Of a DNA stretch of 18,173 nucleotides, positions 1-6,577 are shown piece after piece. Numbering within the stretch: the first letter of the stretch is position 1; every line of letters begins with the position of its first letter. The notes below the pieces were generated by a model that was not told the DNA's origin, did no database searches, and saw nothing but the letters and a program-made list of their open reading frames with translations. This DNA comes from CAZJGG01 sp964545475 (GTDB lineage Bacteria > Bacillota > Clostridia > Lachnospirales > JAISER01), in contig CAZJGG010000059.1 in assembly GCA_964545475.1 (NCBI GenBank), positions 1-18,173 of the forward strand. Reading direction: 5' to 3'. Position numbers and translations under genes: made by a program.

Positions 1-22
1 CATAACATTTTTCTTCACATAA

Positions 23-54
23 ACTATATTATGTGATTATCAACATAATATAGT
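23..54. repeat. Perfect 12-bp inverted repeat with 8-nt loop at the aac break
   Basis: Arms actatattatgt (23-34) and acataatatagt (43-54) are exact reverse complements around the loop gattatca. The right arm begins exactly where the aac-like reading frame loses family similarity, so the palindrome may be the end of an inserted element or a small palindromic repeat. No transposase is visible in the 22 bases left of it. It could also fold as a hairpin in the mRNA, but no T-run follows, so it is not a typical terminator. Confidence 0.7.
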
Positions 55-314
55 ACAGGTGGGTTCTCCCATTTTTCCGGGTCTGAATTACCCCCTGTGT
101 GGGCTGGCATTACTAACGTTCCCTCTTGACCCAAAACTTTAAGAAGAGCCGTTACAACAGCAACCTGTTCGCCGCAAACCCAACCTAAGCTTGACAATGA
201 AGAATGTGTTAGCAAAACATCCCCTTTTGATATTCCCATACCTTTAAATTCATTAATTAATGATTCAACCGTATTTGGTTTTATGGTTTTTAAAATGACA
301 TCTTGTTCTTTCAT
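24..314 (-). pseudogene. Truncated aminoglycoside 3-N-acetyltransferase (AAC(3)/YokD family), N-terminal third only
   Basis: A 96-codon frame whose first ~83 residues look like the start of the Antibiotic_NAT (AAC(3)) family: GDVLLTHSSLSSLGWV, then GTLVMPAHTG, then SDPEKWENPPV. Intact members transfer acetyl from acetyl-CoA to the 3-amino group of aminoglycosides and are usually about 260-280 residues. Here the family resemblance stops after PPV, and the frame ends 10 codons later at a TAG lying inside a perfect inverted repeat (23-34/43-54). The C-terminal two thirds, with the catalytic histidine and acidic residues, is missing, so this should be inactive. The ATG at 314 follows GGAGG with a short 4-nt spacing. 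It lies 53 nt behind the chemotaxis gene on the same strand. The break is probably an insertion or rearrangement; the rest of the gene could lie beyond the window edge. Confidence 0.75.
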
Positions 315-331
315 ATGGCCTCCAGCTATAA

Positions 332-371
332 ATAATCAATAAATTGTATTGCTGAAGTCTATATTGATTAT
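332..371. repeat. 10-bp inverted repeat between the chemotaxis gene and the aac remnant
   Basis: Arms ataatcaata (332-341) and tattgattat (362-371) are exact reverse complements with a 20-nt loop. The right arm covers the stop codon of the chemotaxis gene (368-370). The hairpin lacks GC pairs and a following T-run, so it is unlikely to terminate transcription. It may stabilise the mRNA 3' end or be a chance fold in AT-rich DNA. Confidence 0.5.
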
Positions 372-2707
372 CTTTTTAAATTGAACTCTACCAATTTTCC
401 ATTTAATATAGAGAATTGAGCAGATAATTCCTCCGTAGCAGCAGCGCACGTTTGTGCTTCGGCCGAGTTTGTAAGGGTTATTTGTGATACTTCGGTAATA
501 CCCTTTTTAATATCGGCAATCGAATGCTCTTGAATCATCATAGAATGAGAAATTTGGTTTATTGAAGCGTATATTTCGTTAATTTCTTTACAAATTAGAT
601 TTAAGCATTTCTTTGTTTCGTTTGCAATCTTTGCGCCGTCGTTAACGTTTGTAATGGAAGTTTCCACAAGGCTTTCCGATTCTTTAGCGGCTTCTGTGCT
701 TCTTCCGGCAAGGTTTCCAACCTCGTCCGCAACAACAGAAAAACCTTTCCCTTGTTCGCCCGCTCTAGTAGCTTCAACAGCAGCGTTTAAGGCTAGAATA
801 TTAGTTTGGAAAGAAATGTCATCAATAATTTTCATTGTTTTAACAATGTTATGTGAAGACACTTTTATTGACTCCATTGCTTTTATCATCCTGGTCATTT
901 GCCCTTCGCTGTCTTCCGCATTTTTCTTTGATTTTAATATATATTCAGCCGCTTTTTTTGTATTTTCAGTATTTAATAAAGCGTTTTCGTTTAATACTTC
1001 AACTCCACTTAATATTTCTTCAACTGCCGCCGCTTGCCTTTGAGAGCCGTTTGATACATTTTGAGAAACGTCAGTTATTTGATCCACAGCGGAATGAATT
1101 GACAGTGACATTTGGTCAATTTCTTCAAAAAAGTCATTCATATTACCAATAATTTTTAAAATTGAATCTTTTAATAAAATGAAATCTCCCAAATACTCCT
1201 GTTTTATTTCAACATCAAAGTCCTTTTTAGCCATCAAATCAAGGCTTTCTGAAACCTCGTATATACTGTTTCTAATTAAATTTGTAGCATTTTTTAAACT
1301 ATCCGAAATTTGCTTAAAGTTATTATATTCGCTTATAGTGTCGTCATCGGTTTCACCTGTTATGTAGTTAACATCAAGCTTGCCCGCGGCTAACATATTA
1401 AGCTGATGACTTATTTTTGCAACTTCTGCAGCCTGGTATTGTGATTTTTTCTCTGACAACTCTTGTGCTTTTACTAAACCGGTTGTAACGAATATATATT
1501 CAAGAGCCGCAACAGTATTACCGCTTTCATCTTTAATAGGAACACCTGTATAGTCTATATATATAGTGTCTCCCCACATGTTAATTACATTAGAATCTGT
1601 AAATAATTCACCATATTTAAGTGCTTTATCAACACAACACTTATCTGTGTTACAATGAATAGAATTTATAAATTTACTACATTTGCAGCCTTGGGCTTCT
1701 TTTCCTGTTTTTCTTATTATATTTAGGCAAGCAGAATTAGCATAAAGTATATTGCGCTCTTTGTCTAATACCATAATTGGTATAGGGATATACTCTAAAT
1801 ATTGCCTCATAGAATCAATTATTTTATTTAACCCAATAACAATTTCATTATATGCACCTGGTAAGATATTTTCAGTCCCTCTGTCTGTTATCCGGCCGAT
1901 TGTGTTTGAGTGTCTAATTCGCTCAAATCCATCAATAAGCCTTTTTAACGAATATTTTACTTTTTCAAAAGCAACAGCTATTCTGCCAAATTCGGAGTTA
2001 TCTTGTTTAATATCAAGCTGAAAATCTATAATGCCGTCAGCTAGATTATTAATGACACTGCATATTTTTTGCAAAGGAGTTATTATTTTTCTACGTGTAA
2101 ATATGTAAACTAATATTTGAGCCAATAAAAATATTACAACAGACCAAAAAGCAATACTTTGAAATACCTTGCCCTTGTTAGCCAATTCAGTCAAATGGTT
2201 TAGGAATCTAATTTCAACCATGTTTTGAAATTGAGTAAATATTGTGTCAATCTCTTTTGCTAAATTTAAATATTCCGGACTGAATAATATATCAAGTGCC
2301 TCATCTCGTCCGTTGTTCCTAAAACTTTCTAAAGCAGATTGGTTTTGGTTCATCAAAACGTCTGCCTTACTGTTAATTAAATTAATTAAGTTAATTTCGT
2401 CCTGTTCAACATTGGCATCAATAAGGGACTGAATCGCTTTTTCCCTTGTTTGGGTGTTGTTTATTTCATGATTATAATTGTCTAAATATGTATTTTCCCC
2501 GGTAATAATATAGTTAATAAGCTGTTTAGTGAGATAGTCAGAGGCAGTCTGATAATTACTGACTTGTGTTGCAATATCAAAGTCCTGTTGGGAATTCTTA
2601 ATTATTCTGTAATCATTTACACCTATAAATATAATAGACAATACCACTAAAAAAAACGTAATCGCAGTAACTGAAATTGATATTTTAGAAAAAGTACTTA
2701 TTTTCAC
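368..2707 (-). CDS. Methyl-accepting chemotaxis protein with 4-helix sensor, HAMP, Cys-rich PAS and signalling domain
   Basis: A transmembrane chemoreceptor of 779 residues that should control the kinase CheA through CheW. TM1 spans about residues 9-30, an extracytoplasmic helical sensor 31-180, TM2 183-204 and HAMP 205-260. A PAS-like domain at about 300-410 carries C341, C343, C352, C357 and C358 (motif HCNTDKCC). A second linker/HAMP-like stretch follows at 425-520, then a coiled-coil signalling domain at 530-779. The hairpin tip is canonical: ISFQTNILALNAAVEATRAG followed by EQGKGFSVVADEVGNLA (about 631-667). No C-terminal CheR-binding pentapeptide is seen. I chose the GTG at 2707 because GAGG lies 8 nt upstream and TM1 follows directly; an ATG at 2800 would start inside the rplQ terminator. 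It lies outside the ribosomal operon. The ligand is unknown. Confidence 0.93.
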   Translation of the reverse strand: MKISTFSKISISVTAITFFLVVLSIIFIGVNDYRIIKNSQQDFDIATQVSNYQTASDYLTKQLINYIITGENTYLDNYNHEINNTQTREKAIQSLIDANVEQDEINLINLINSKADVLMNQNQSALESFRNNGRDEALDILFSPEYLNLAKEIDTIFTQFQNMVEIRFLNHLTELANKGKVFQSIAFWSVVIFLLAQILVYIFTRRKIITPLQKICSVINNLADGIIDFQLDIKQDNSEFGRIAVAFEKVKYSLKRLIDGFERIRHSNTIGRITDRGTENILPGAYNEIVIGLNKIIDSMRQYLEYIPIPIMVLDKERNILYANSACLNIIRKTGKEAQGCKCSKFINSIHCNTDKCCVDKALKYGELFTDSNVINMWGDTIYIDYTGVPIKDESGNTVAALEYIFVTTGLVKAQELSEKKSQYQAAEVAKISHQLNMLAAGKLDVNYITGETDDDTISEYNNFKQISDSLKNATNLIRNSIYEVSESLDLMAKKDFDVEIKQEYLGDFILLKDSILKIIGNMNDFFEEIDQMSLSIHSAVDQITDVSQNVSNGSQRQAAAVEEILSGVEVLNENALLNTENTKKAAEYILKSKKNAEDSEGQMTRMIKAMESIKVSSHNIVKTMKIIDDISFQTNILALNAAVEATRAGEQGKGFSVVADEVGNLAGRSTEAAKESESLVETSITNVNDGAKIANETKKCLNLICKEINEIYASINQISHSMMIQEHSIADIKKGITEVSQITLTNSAEAQTCAAATEELSAQFSILNGKLVEFNLKR

Positions 2708-2745
2708 AATGTCCACCTCAATAACAAATTTAACAACTTTACTAT

Positions 2746-2773
2746 ATAATAACATATAATATTTTTTTTGCAA
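2746..2773 (-). promoter_or_regulatory. Possible sigma-A promoter of the chemotaxis gene
   Basis: Reading the minus strand, TTGCAA (2773-2768) and TATTAT (2751-2746) are separated by 16 nt, between the rplQ terminator and the chemotaxis gene. The region is almost pure A/T, so chance matches are likely. I found no motility-sigma (TAAA/GCCGAT) pattern. Confidence 0.35.
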
Positions 2774-2790
2774 TAAAAATATTAGTAAAC

Positions 2791-2820
2791 AAAAAAACAC
2801 ATAGCCTAAATACCTATGTG
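2791..2820 (-). terminator. Intrinsic terminator closing the ribosomal supercluster after rplQ
   Basis: On the minus strand CACATAG (2820-2814) pairs perfectly with CTATGTG (2804-2798) over a 9-nt loop and is followed by seven Ts (2797-2791). It starts 22 nt after the rplQ stop codon. The stem is short and not GC-rich, but the perfect pairing plus T-run is a standard Rho-independent pattern. It separates the ribosomal operon from the chemotaxis gene. Confidence 0.85.
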
Positions 2821-2842
2821 CTTCTTTGTCGTCACTGTTCTA

Positions 2843-3379
2843 TTATACTAGTTCTATATAAACTTCTTCAGCTGCATCGCCTTTACGTTGACCTAAGCGT
2901 ACAATTCTTGTATATCCGCCATTACGATCTGCGTATTTAGGAGCAATTTCATCGAACATTTTTGCAGCCATATCGATCTGTTTTGTGTTTTTACGTATTT
3001 TTTTGCCGTCTCTTGGAACTTCAGTTACAGGATACAAAACGCTTAAAATTTTTCTTCTTGCATTTAAGCGAGATGGTTCATCCTTTTTAATAGATTTTTC
3101 AACAAAATCATAAACTGTAACTTTTTTGCCGTTTACTTCTTCTTTTATTCTTTTGCCGCTTGCATCTTTTTTCGGCACTTTTGCAGTTACTGTAACTTCT
3201 TGATAATTGTCTTTTTCTTTTATAGCAACTGTAATAAGCTTTTCAACAATTTTGCGAATTTCTTTAGCTCTAGTAACAGTCGTCTTAATTCTGCCGTGGT
3301 AAATTAAATTTGTTGCCAAATTTCTAAGCATTGCTTTACGGCAGTCGGACTTTCTTCCGAGCTTTCTGTATTCAGCCAT
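2843..3379 (-). CDS. rplQ: Large subunit ribosomal protein L17 (bL17), long form with insertion
   Basis: L17 lies near the peptide exit site of the 50S subunit. The N-terminus (MAEYRKLGRKSDCRKAMLRN) and C-terminus (GGYTRIVRLGQRKGD, YIELV) match the family. At 178 residues it is far longer than the usual 115-125: about 45 extra residues lie between LITVAIKEK (~56) and the SRLNARR segment (~103), and about 15 more follow SVLYPVTEV. As I recall, related Lachnospirales have a similar insertion. The start is ATG with AGGAGG upstream. It is the last gene of the supercluster, 27 nt after rpoA, and is followed by a terminator. Confidence 0.98.
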   Translation of the reverse strand: MAEYRKLGRKSDCRKAMLRNLATNLIYHGRIKTTVTRAKEIRKIVEKLITVAIKEKDNYQEVTVTAKVPKKDASGKRIKEEVNGKKVTVYDFVEKSIKKDEPSRLNARRKILSVLYPVTEVPRDGKKIRKNTKQIDMAAKMFDEIAPKYADRNGGYTRIVRLGQRKGDAAEEVYIELV

Positions 3380-3406
3380 AGCTTTTTACCTCCTATTTCA
3401 AAAAAA

Positions 3407-4366
3407 TTAATCGTCGGACGGTTGAAGTTCCAGCCCAAGCTCGCTCATTTTGTTTAAAACTTCTTCCAAAGATTTGCGGCCAAGGTTACGGACTTTCATC
3501 ATGTCCTCCTCTGTTTTTGATGCCAAATCGTCTACGGTGTTAATACCGGCACGTTTAAGGCAATTATATGAACGTACTGATAAATCCAATTCTTCTATGC
3601 TAAGCTCCAACACTTTTTCTTTTTTGCCCTCTTCTTTTTCCACCATAATTTCAGTATTTTTGGTGTTGTCTGAAAGGTCAATAAAAAGGTTTAGATGCTC
3701 ATTTAATATTTTTGCCCCTAAGCTAACTGCATCGTCGGGAGAAACTGTTCCGTTTGTCCAAACTTCCAGTGTAAGTTTGTCATAGTCAGTAATTTGACCA
3801 ACACGGGTGTTTTCAACAACGAAGTTAACCCTTTTAACAGGCGTATAAATTGAATCCACTGGGATTAAGCCAATAGGCTGTTCCGATTTTTTGTTTTTTT
3901 CGGCGCTAACATATCCGCGCCCTTTTGTTAAAGTCATTTCAATGAAAAGCTTGCTTACAGCTCCGCCAGATAATGTTGCAATATGCAAATCTGGGTTTGC
4001 AATTTCAATATCGGCGTCCACCTTAATGTCTGACGCTAAAACTTCGCCCTCGCCCGAAGCATCAATATAAGCCGTTTTTGCTTCGGAATTGTCGCTTTTA
4101 TTTTTTATTGCCAAATTTTTAAGGTTTAATATTATTTCTGTAACATCTTCTTTAACACCGGGCAATACGCTGAATTCATGCAATACGCCGTCTATTTTAA
4201 TATTAGAAACGGCACAGCCGGGAAGAGATGAAAGCATAATACGGCGCAACGAATTACCAAGGGTTGTGCCATAACCTCTTTCAAGCGGCTCAACAACAAA
4301 ACGACCATACGTACCATCGCTGGATATTTCCGCAATTTCAATGCGAGGCTTTTCAAATTCAAACAC
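3407..4366 (-). CDS. rpoA: DNA-directed RNA polymerase alpha subunit
   Basis: The alpha subunit dimerises to assemble the polymerase core, and its C-terminal domain contacts UP elements and activators. The protein has 319 residues. The N-terminal domain carries the assembly segment GYGTTLGNSLRRIMLSS (31-47). The C-terminal domain (about 250-312) keeps the DNA-binding residues known from E. coli at the same numbers: R265, N268, C269, G296, K298, S299 and E302. The start is GTG at 4366, 9 nt after GGAGG. It lies 15 nt after rpsD and before rplQ, the usual alpha-operon order. The A/T tracts upstream of the S10 promoter in this window are the kind of DNA this domain binds. Confidence 0.99.
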   Translation of the reverse strand: MFEFEKPRIEIAEISSDGTYGRFVVEPLERGYGTTLGNSLRRIMLSSLPGCAVSNIKIDGVLHEFSVLPGVKEDVTEIILNLKNLAIKNKSDNSEAKTAYIDASGEGEVLASDIKVDADIEIANPDLHIATLSGGAVSKLFIEMTLTKGRGYVSAEKNKKSEQPIGLIPVDSIYTPVKRVNFVVENTRVGQITDYDKLTLEVWTNGTVSPDDAVSLGAKILNEHLNLFIDLSDNTKNTEIMVEKEEGKKEKVLELSIEELDLSVRSYNCLKRAGINTVDDLASKTEEDMMKVRNLGRKSLEEVLNKMSELGLELQPSDD

Positions 4367-4381
4367 TCACGCAAACCTCCC

Positions 4382-4975
4382 TTATTTTGAATATAACTCT
4401 ACGATAAGTGTCTCGTGGACAGGTATATCTATTTGATCTCTGCGTGGCACGTGTTCAACCTTTCCTTTTAGATTTTCACGATCTACGCTTAACCATTCCG
4501 GAACTAAAACGCTGCCGGTTGCCTCAAGAATGCCTGCAAACCTTTTGCTTTCTTTCTTTTTGTCTGCAATTTCAATAACATCTCCAACTTTTAACAAATA
4601 TGAAGGAATGTTAACTCTTTTGCCGTTTACTTTAACTGCTTTATGCCCAACAATTTGCCTTGCTTCTTTTCTTGTACGAGCTAAGCCTAAACGGAACATA
4701 ACGTTGTCAAGGCGAAGTTCAAGCATAGCAAGTAAGTTTTCACCAACAACGCCTTTCATTTTAGAAGCTTTTTCAAAATATGTTCTGAACTGTTTTTCTA
4801 AAATGCCGTAAATAAATTTTGCTTTTTGTTTTTCTCTTAACTGCTGACCATATTCGCTAACTTTTTTATTAGACTTTTGCGTTTGTTTTTTAGATTTTTT
4901 ATATATTCCTAAAAATGCCGGTTCAATGCCTAAGCTTCTGCATCTTTTAAGCACCGGCTGTCTGTTAATAGCCAT
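4382..4975 (-). CDS. rpsD: Small subunit ribosomal protein S4 (uS4), zinc-free clostridial form
   Basis: S4 nucleates 30S assembly by binding 16S rRNA and in many bacteria represses its own operon. The protein has 197 residues. The S4 core is clear: KVSEYGQQLREKQKAKFIYG (38-57), LRLDNVMFRLGLARTRKEAR, and an RNA-binding S4 domain including VGHKAVKVNGKRVNIPSY. The N-terminus (MAINRQPVLKRCRSLGIEPA) lacks the four-cysteine zinc cluster found in many S4 proteins; only C12 is present. It resembles the S4 type I recall from Lachnospiraceae. ATG start with GGAGG 9 nt upstream. It sits between rpsK and rpoA, as in the alpha operon, rather than being a separate gene as in Bacillus. Confidence 0.98.
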   Translation of the reverse strand: MAINRQPVLKRCRSLGIEPAFLGIYKKSKKQTQKSNKKVSEYGQQLREKQKAKFIYGILEKQFRTYFEKASKMKGVVGENLLAMLELRLDNVMFRLGLARTRKEARQIVGHKAVKVNGKRVNIPSYLLKVGDVIEIADKKKESKRFAGILEATGSVLVPEWLSVDRENLKGKVEHVPRRDQIDIPVHETLIVELYSK

Positions 4976-4994
4976 TTAACTACACCTCCATAAA

Positions 4995-5396
4995 TTAAAC
5001 TCTACGTCTTTTCGGCGGTCTGCAACCGTTGTGTGGAACAGGAGTAACGTCTTTAATTAAGCTTACGTCAAGCCCTGCAACCTGAAGCGAACGAATTGCT
5101 GCTTCTCTTCCGGATCCTGGTCCTTTTACATAAACCTCAACAACTTTTAAGCCGAATTCCTTTGCTGCCTGTGCAGCAGTGTCCGCAGCCATGCCCGCCG
5201 CATAAGGAGTAGATTTTCTGGAACCGCGGAAGCCTAATTGCCCGGCGCTTGCCCAGCTTAAAGCGTTTCCGGCAGAATCCGTAATTGTAACAATTGTATT
5301 GTTAAAGGAAGACTGAATATGAGCCTGACCTCTTTCAACATGTTTTTTATCACGACGTCTGCGGGTTGTCGTTTTTTTAACAGCCTTTTTTGCCAT
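4995..5396 (-). CDS. rpsK: Small subunit ribosomal protein S11 (uS11)
   Basis: S11 forms part of the 30S platform near the E site, beside S18 and S21. Its 133 residues match the usual length. After a basic N-terminal tail (KKTTTRRRRDKK) come the conserved FNNTIVTITDSAGNALSWAS, GFRGSRKSTPYAAGMAA, VKGPGSGREAAIR and the C-terminal VTPVPHNGCRPPKRRRV. ATG start with a GGAGG-type site upstream; the stop lies 19 nt before rpsD. Nothing unusual is seen. Confidence 0.99.
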   Translation of the reverse strand: MAKKAVKKTTTRRRRDKKHVERGQAHIQSSFNNTIVTITDSAGNALSWASAGQLGFRGSRKSTPYAAGMAADTAAQAAKEFGLKVVEVYVKGPGSGREAAIRSLQVAGLDVSLIKDVTPVPHNGCRPPKRRRV

Positions 5397-5411
5397 TTAT
5401 CTTAAACCTCC

Positions 5412-5780
5412 CTATTTCTTCTTATTAGCAACCGTTCTTCTCGGCCCTTTTCTTGTTCTTGCGTTAGTTTTAGTCTTTTGACCTCTAACCGGCAAGCCTT
5501 TACGGTGGCGAATGCCTCTATAGCATCCAATTTCAATAAGTCTTTTAATATTTAAAGCAATTTCTCTTCTTAAATCGCCTTCAACTTTTTGACTTTTGTC
5601 AATAGCTTCACGAATTTTTCCGACTTCGTCGTCTGTTAAATCTCTAACGCGTGTATCCGGGTTTACACCGGCTTCTTTTAAAATTCTGTTAGAGCTTTTA
5701 CGACCAATGCCGTAAATATACGTAAGACCGATTTCGCATCGTTTTTCTCTTGGTAAATCTACACCAGCAATACGTGCCAT
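5412..5780 (-). CDS. rpsM: Small subunit ribosomal protein S13 (uS13)
   Basis: S13 is in the 30S head and contacts P-site tRNA and the 50S subunit. Its 122 residues include the start MARIAGVDLPREKR, the helix-hairpin-helix segment YIYGIGRKSSNRIL, GCYRGIRHRKGLPVRGQ and a basic tail RTRKGPRRTVANKKK that reaches toward tRNA. ATG at 5780 with GGAGG about 12 nt upstream. It is the first gene of the alpha block and is preceded by a 96-nt gap with hairpins (see the regulatory entry), the largest gap within the gene cluster. Confidence 0.99.
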   Translation of the reverse strand: MARIAGVDLPREKRCEIGLTYIYGIGRKSSNRILKEAGVNPDTRVRDLTDDEVGKIREAIDKSQKVEGDLRREIALNIKRLIEIGCYRGIRHRKGLPVRGQKTKTNARTRKGPRRTVANKKK

Positions 5781-5877
5781 CTATACTTTGCACCTCCAAA
5801 AATTTATAACAAAACGATTATAAGACTTCAACGGGGCGTTACCCCATAAATGCCATATTATACTACTATTGTAGTAT
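5781..5877 (-). promoter_or_regulatory. Candidate alpha-block leader (possible S4-binding element) before rpsM
   Basis: This 96-nt gap is much longer than the other gaps in the cluster (mostly 0-60 nt). In the mRNA sense it shows ATACTAC-AATA-GTAGTAT (5877-5860), a perfect 7-bp hairpin touching the rpmJ stop, and then GGGG-TAACG-CCCC (5845-5833). The second can be replaced by AACG-CCC-CGTT, giving two exclusive folds just before the rpsM ribosome-binding site. S4 autoregulation at rpsM leaders is known in enterics and predicted in other bacteria, and rpsD is downstream here. The role is inferred. Confidence 0.4.
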
Positions 5878-5990
5878 TAGCCTTGCCTTTGCTTATGCTT
5901 TGGGTTTTCACAAATAACCCTTATAGCACCTTTTCTTTTAATGATTTTACATTTTTCGCAGATTGGTTTCACTGAAGGTCTAACTTTCAA
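5877..5990 (-). CDS. rpmJ: Large subunit ribosomal protein L36 (bL36), zinc-binding form, TTG start
   Basis: A 37-residue protein reading MKVRPSVKPICEKC, KIIKRKGAIRVICEN, PKHKQRQG. It is the standard bacterial L36, which binds 23S rRNA late in 50S assembly. The zinc ligands C11, C14, C27 and H32 are all present. There is no in-frame ATG at the expected start; the frame begins at TTG, 8 nt after AAAGGAG, exactly where L36 proteins begin. It lies between infA (25 nt upstream) and rpsM, its usual place. Confidence 0.96.
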   Translation of the reverse strand: MKVRPSVKPICEKCKIIKRKGAIRVICENPKHKQRQG

Positions 5991-6015
5991 CTGAAACGCT
6001 CCTTTCAATAAAAAC

Positions 6016-6240
6016 TTATTTGTCACGCCAAATTATTCTGCCTTTAGATAAATCATAGGGAGATAGCACAATACGCACCTTGTCCCCCGGGATTATCCTA
6101 ATAAAATTCATTCTCAGTTTGCCTGAAATATGCGCCAAAACCCTGTGACCATTTTCAAGCTCAACAGAAAACATTGCATTAGGCAGTTTTTCAATAACTA
6201 CGCCCTCAACTTCAATTACATCTTCTCTTTCTTTAGACAA
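6016..6240 (-). CDS. infA: Translation initiation factor IF-1, TTG start
   Basis: IF-1 binds the 30S A site during initiation. The product has 74 residues: MSKEREDVIEVEGVVIEKLP, then NAMFSVELENGHRVLAHISG, then KLRMNFIRIIPGDKV. This is the OB-fold S1-like domain spanning nearly the whole protein. Two extra residues (RE after MSKE) account for the difference from the usual 72. The start is TTG at 6240, 9 nt after GGAGG. Its first 8 nt overlap the end of the KOW gene in another frame, and its ribosome-binding site lies within that gene, suggesting coupled translation. Confidence 0.97.
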   Translation of the reverse strand: MSKEREDVIEVEGVVIEKLPNAMFSVELENGHRVLAHISGKLRMNFIRIIPGDKVRIVLSPYDLSKGRIIWRDK

Positions 6241-6520
6241 GGCTTATTACCTCCTTTTTTACCTCTAAAGCATCTTTTTTAAAAGGCAACAACGCTTTTC
6301 TAATATCTGCATCTAATAGGCTTTTATCATCAAACTTTACGCCGTCTAAAAAATAATTGGTTATTTGGACATGCCGCATTTTCTTTTTTTTAGGCTTATC
6401 AAGTTTTCGCACGTTGCCGTCAACTAAATATATATATTCACCTTCGGCTTTAATTATGACAAAAACTAAGCCTTTATCCCGCCCACATTTGGAATAAACA
6501 ACACGACCTATATCAAACAC
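6233..6520 (-). CDS. KOW-domain RNA-binding protein (L14e-like)
   Basis: A 95-residue protein with an N-terminal KOW/SH3-like segment (about residues 4-40: IGRVVYSKCGRDKGLVFVII, then IYLVDGNVRKL) and a basic stretch DKPKKKKMRHV at 41-51. The remainder is charged and helical, with no further known motif. Genes of this kind between map and infA occur in many Clostridia and are annotated as KOW-domain or L14e-like RNA-binding proteins; the exact function is not established. A ribosome or rRNA role is inferred from the domain and location. The start is GTG at 6520 with AAGGAG 6 nt upstream. It overlaps infA by 8 nt. Confidence 0.88.
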   Translation of the reverse strand: MFDIGRVVYSKCGRDKGLVFVIIKAEGEYIYLVDGNVRKLDKPKKKKMRHVQITNYFLDGVKFDDKSLLDADIRKALLPFKKDALEVKKEVISLV

Positions 6521-6577
6521 AATAATCTCCTTAAACTTATAAGAGCAATTGACAAAACATTTATGTCTTGCAAATAG

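Noticed and set aside
654..1152. Open frames on the plus strand opposite the chemotaxis gene
   Set aside because: They lie antisense to a well-conserved signalling domain, have low-complexity Ser/Phe/Leu-rich products and no ribosome-binding sites.
2708..2800. Longer chemoreceptor start at the ATG at 2800
   Set aside because: It would start inside the rplQ terminator hairpin; the GTG at 2707 has a proper ribosome-binding site and places TM1 normally.
5781..5830. TATAAT and TTGAAG/TATAAA matches before rpsM as an internal promoter
   Set aside because: The TATAAT lacks a -35 box at 16-18 nt, and the other pair would start transcription at or past the ribosome-binding site.
6521..6577. Promoter in the map/KOW gap
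   Set aside because: TTGCAA and TATAAG are present but about 26 nt apart, and no other pair has acceptable spacing.
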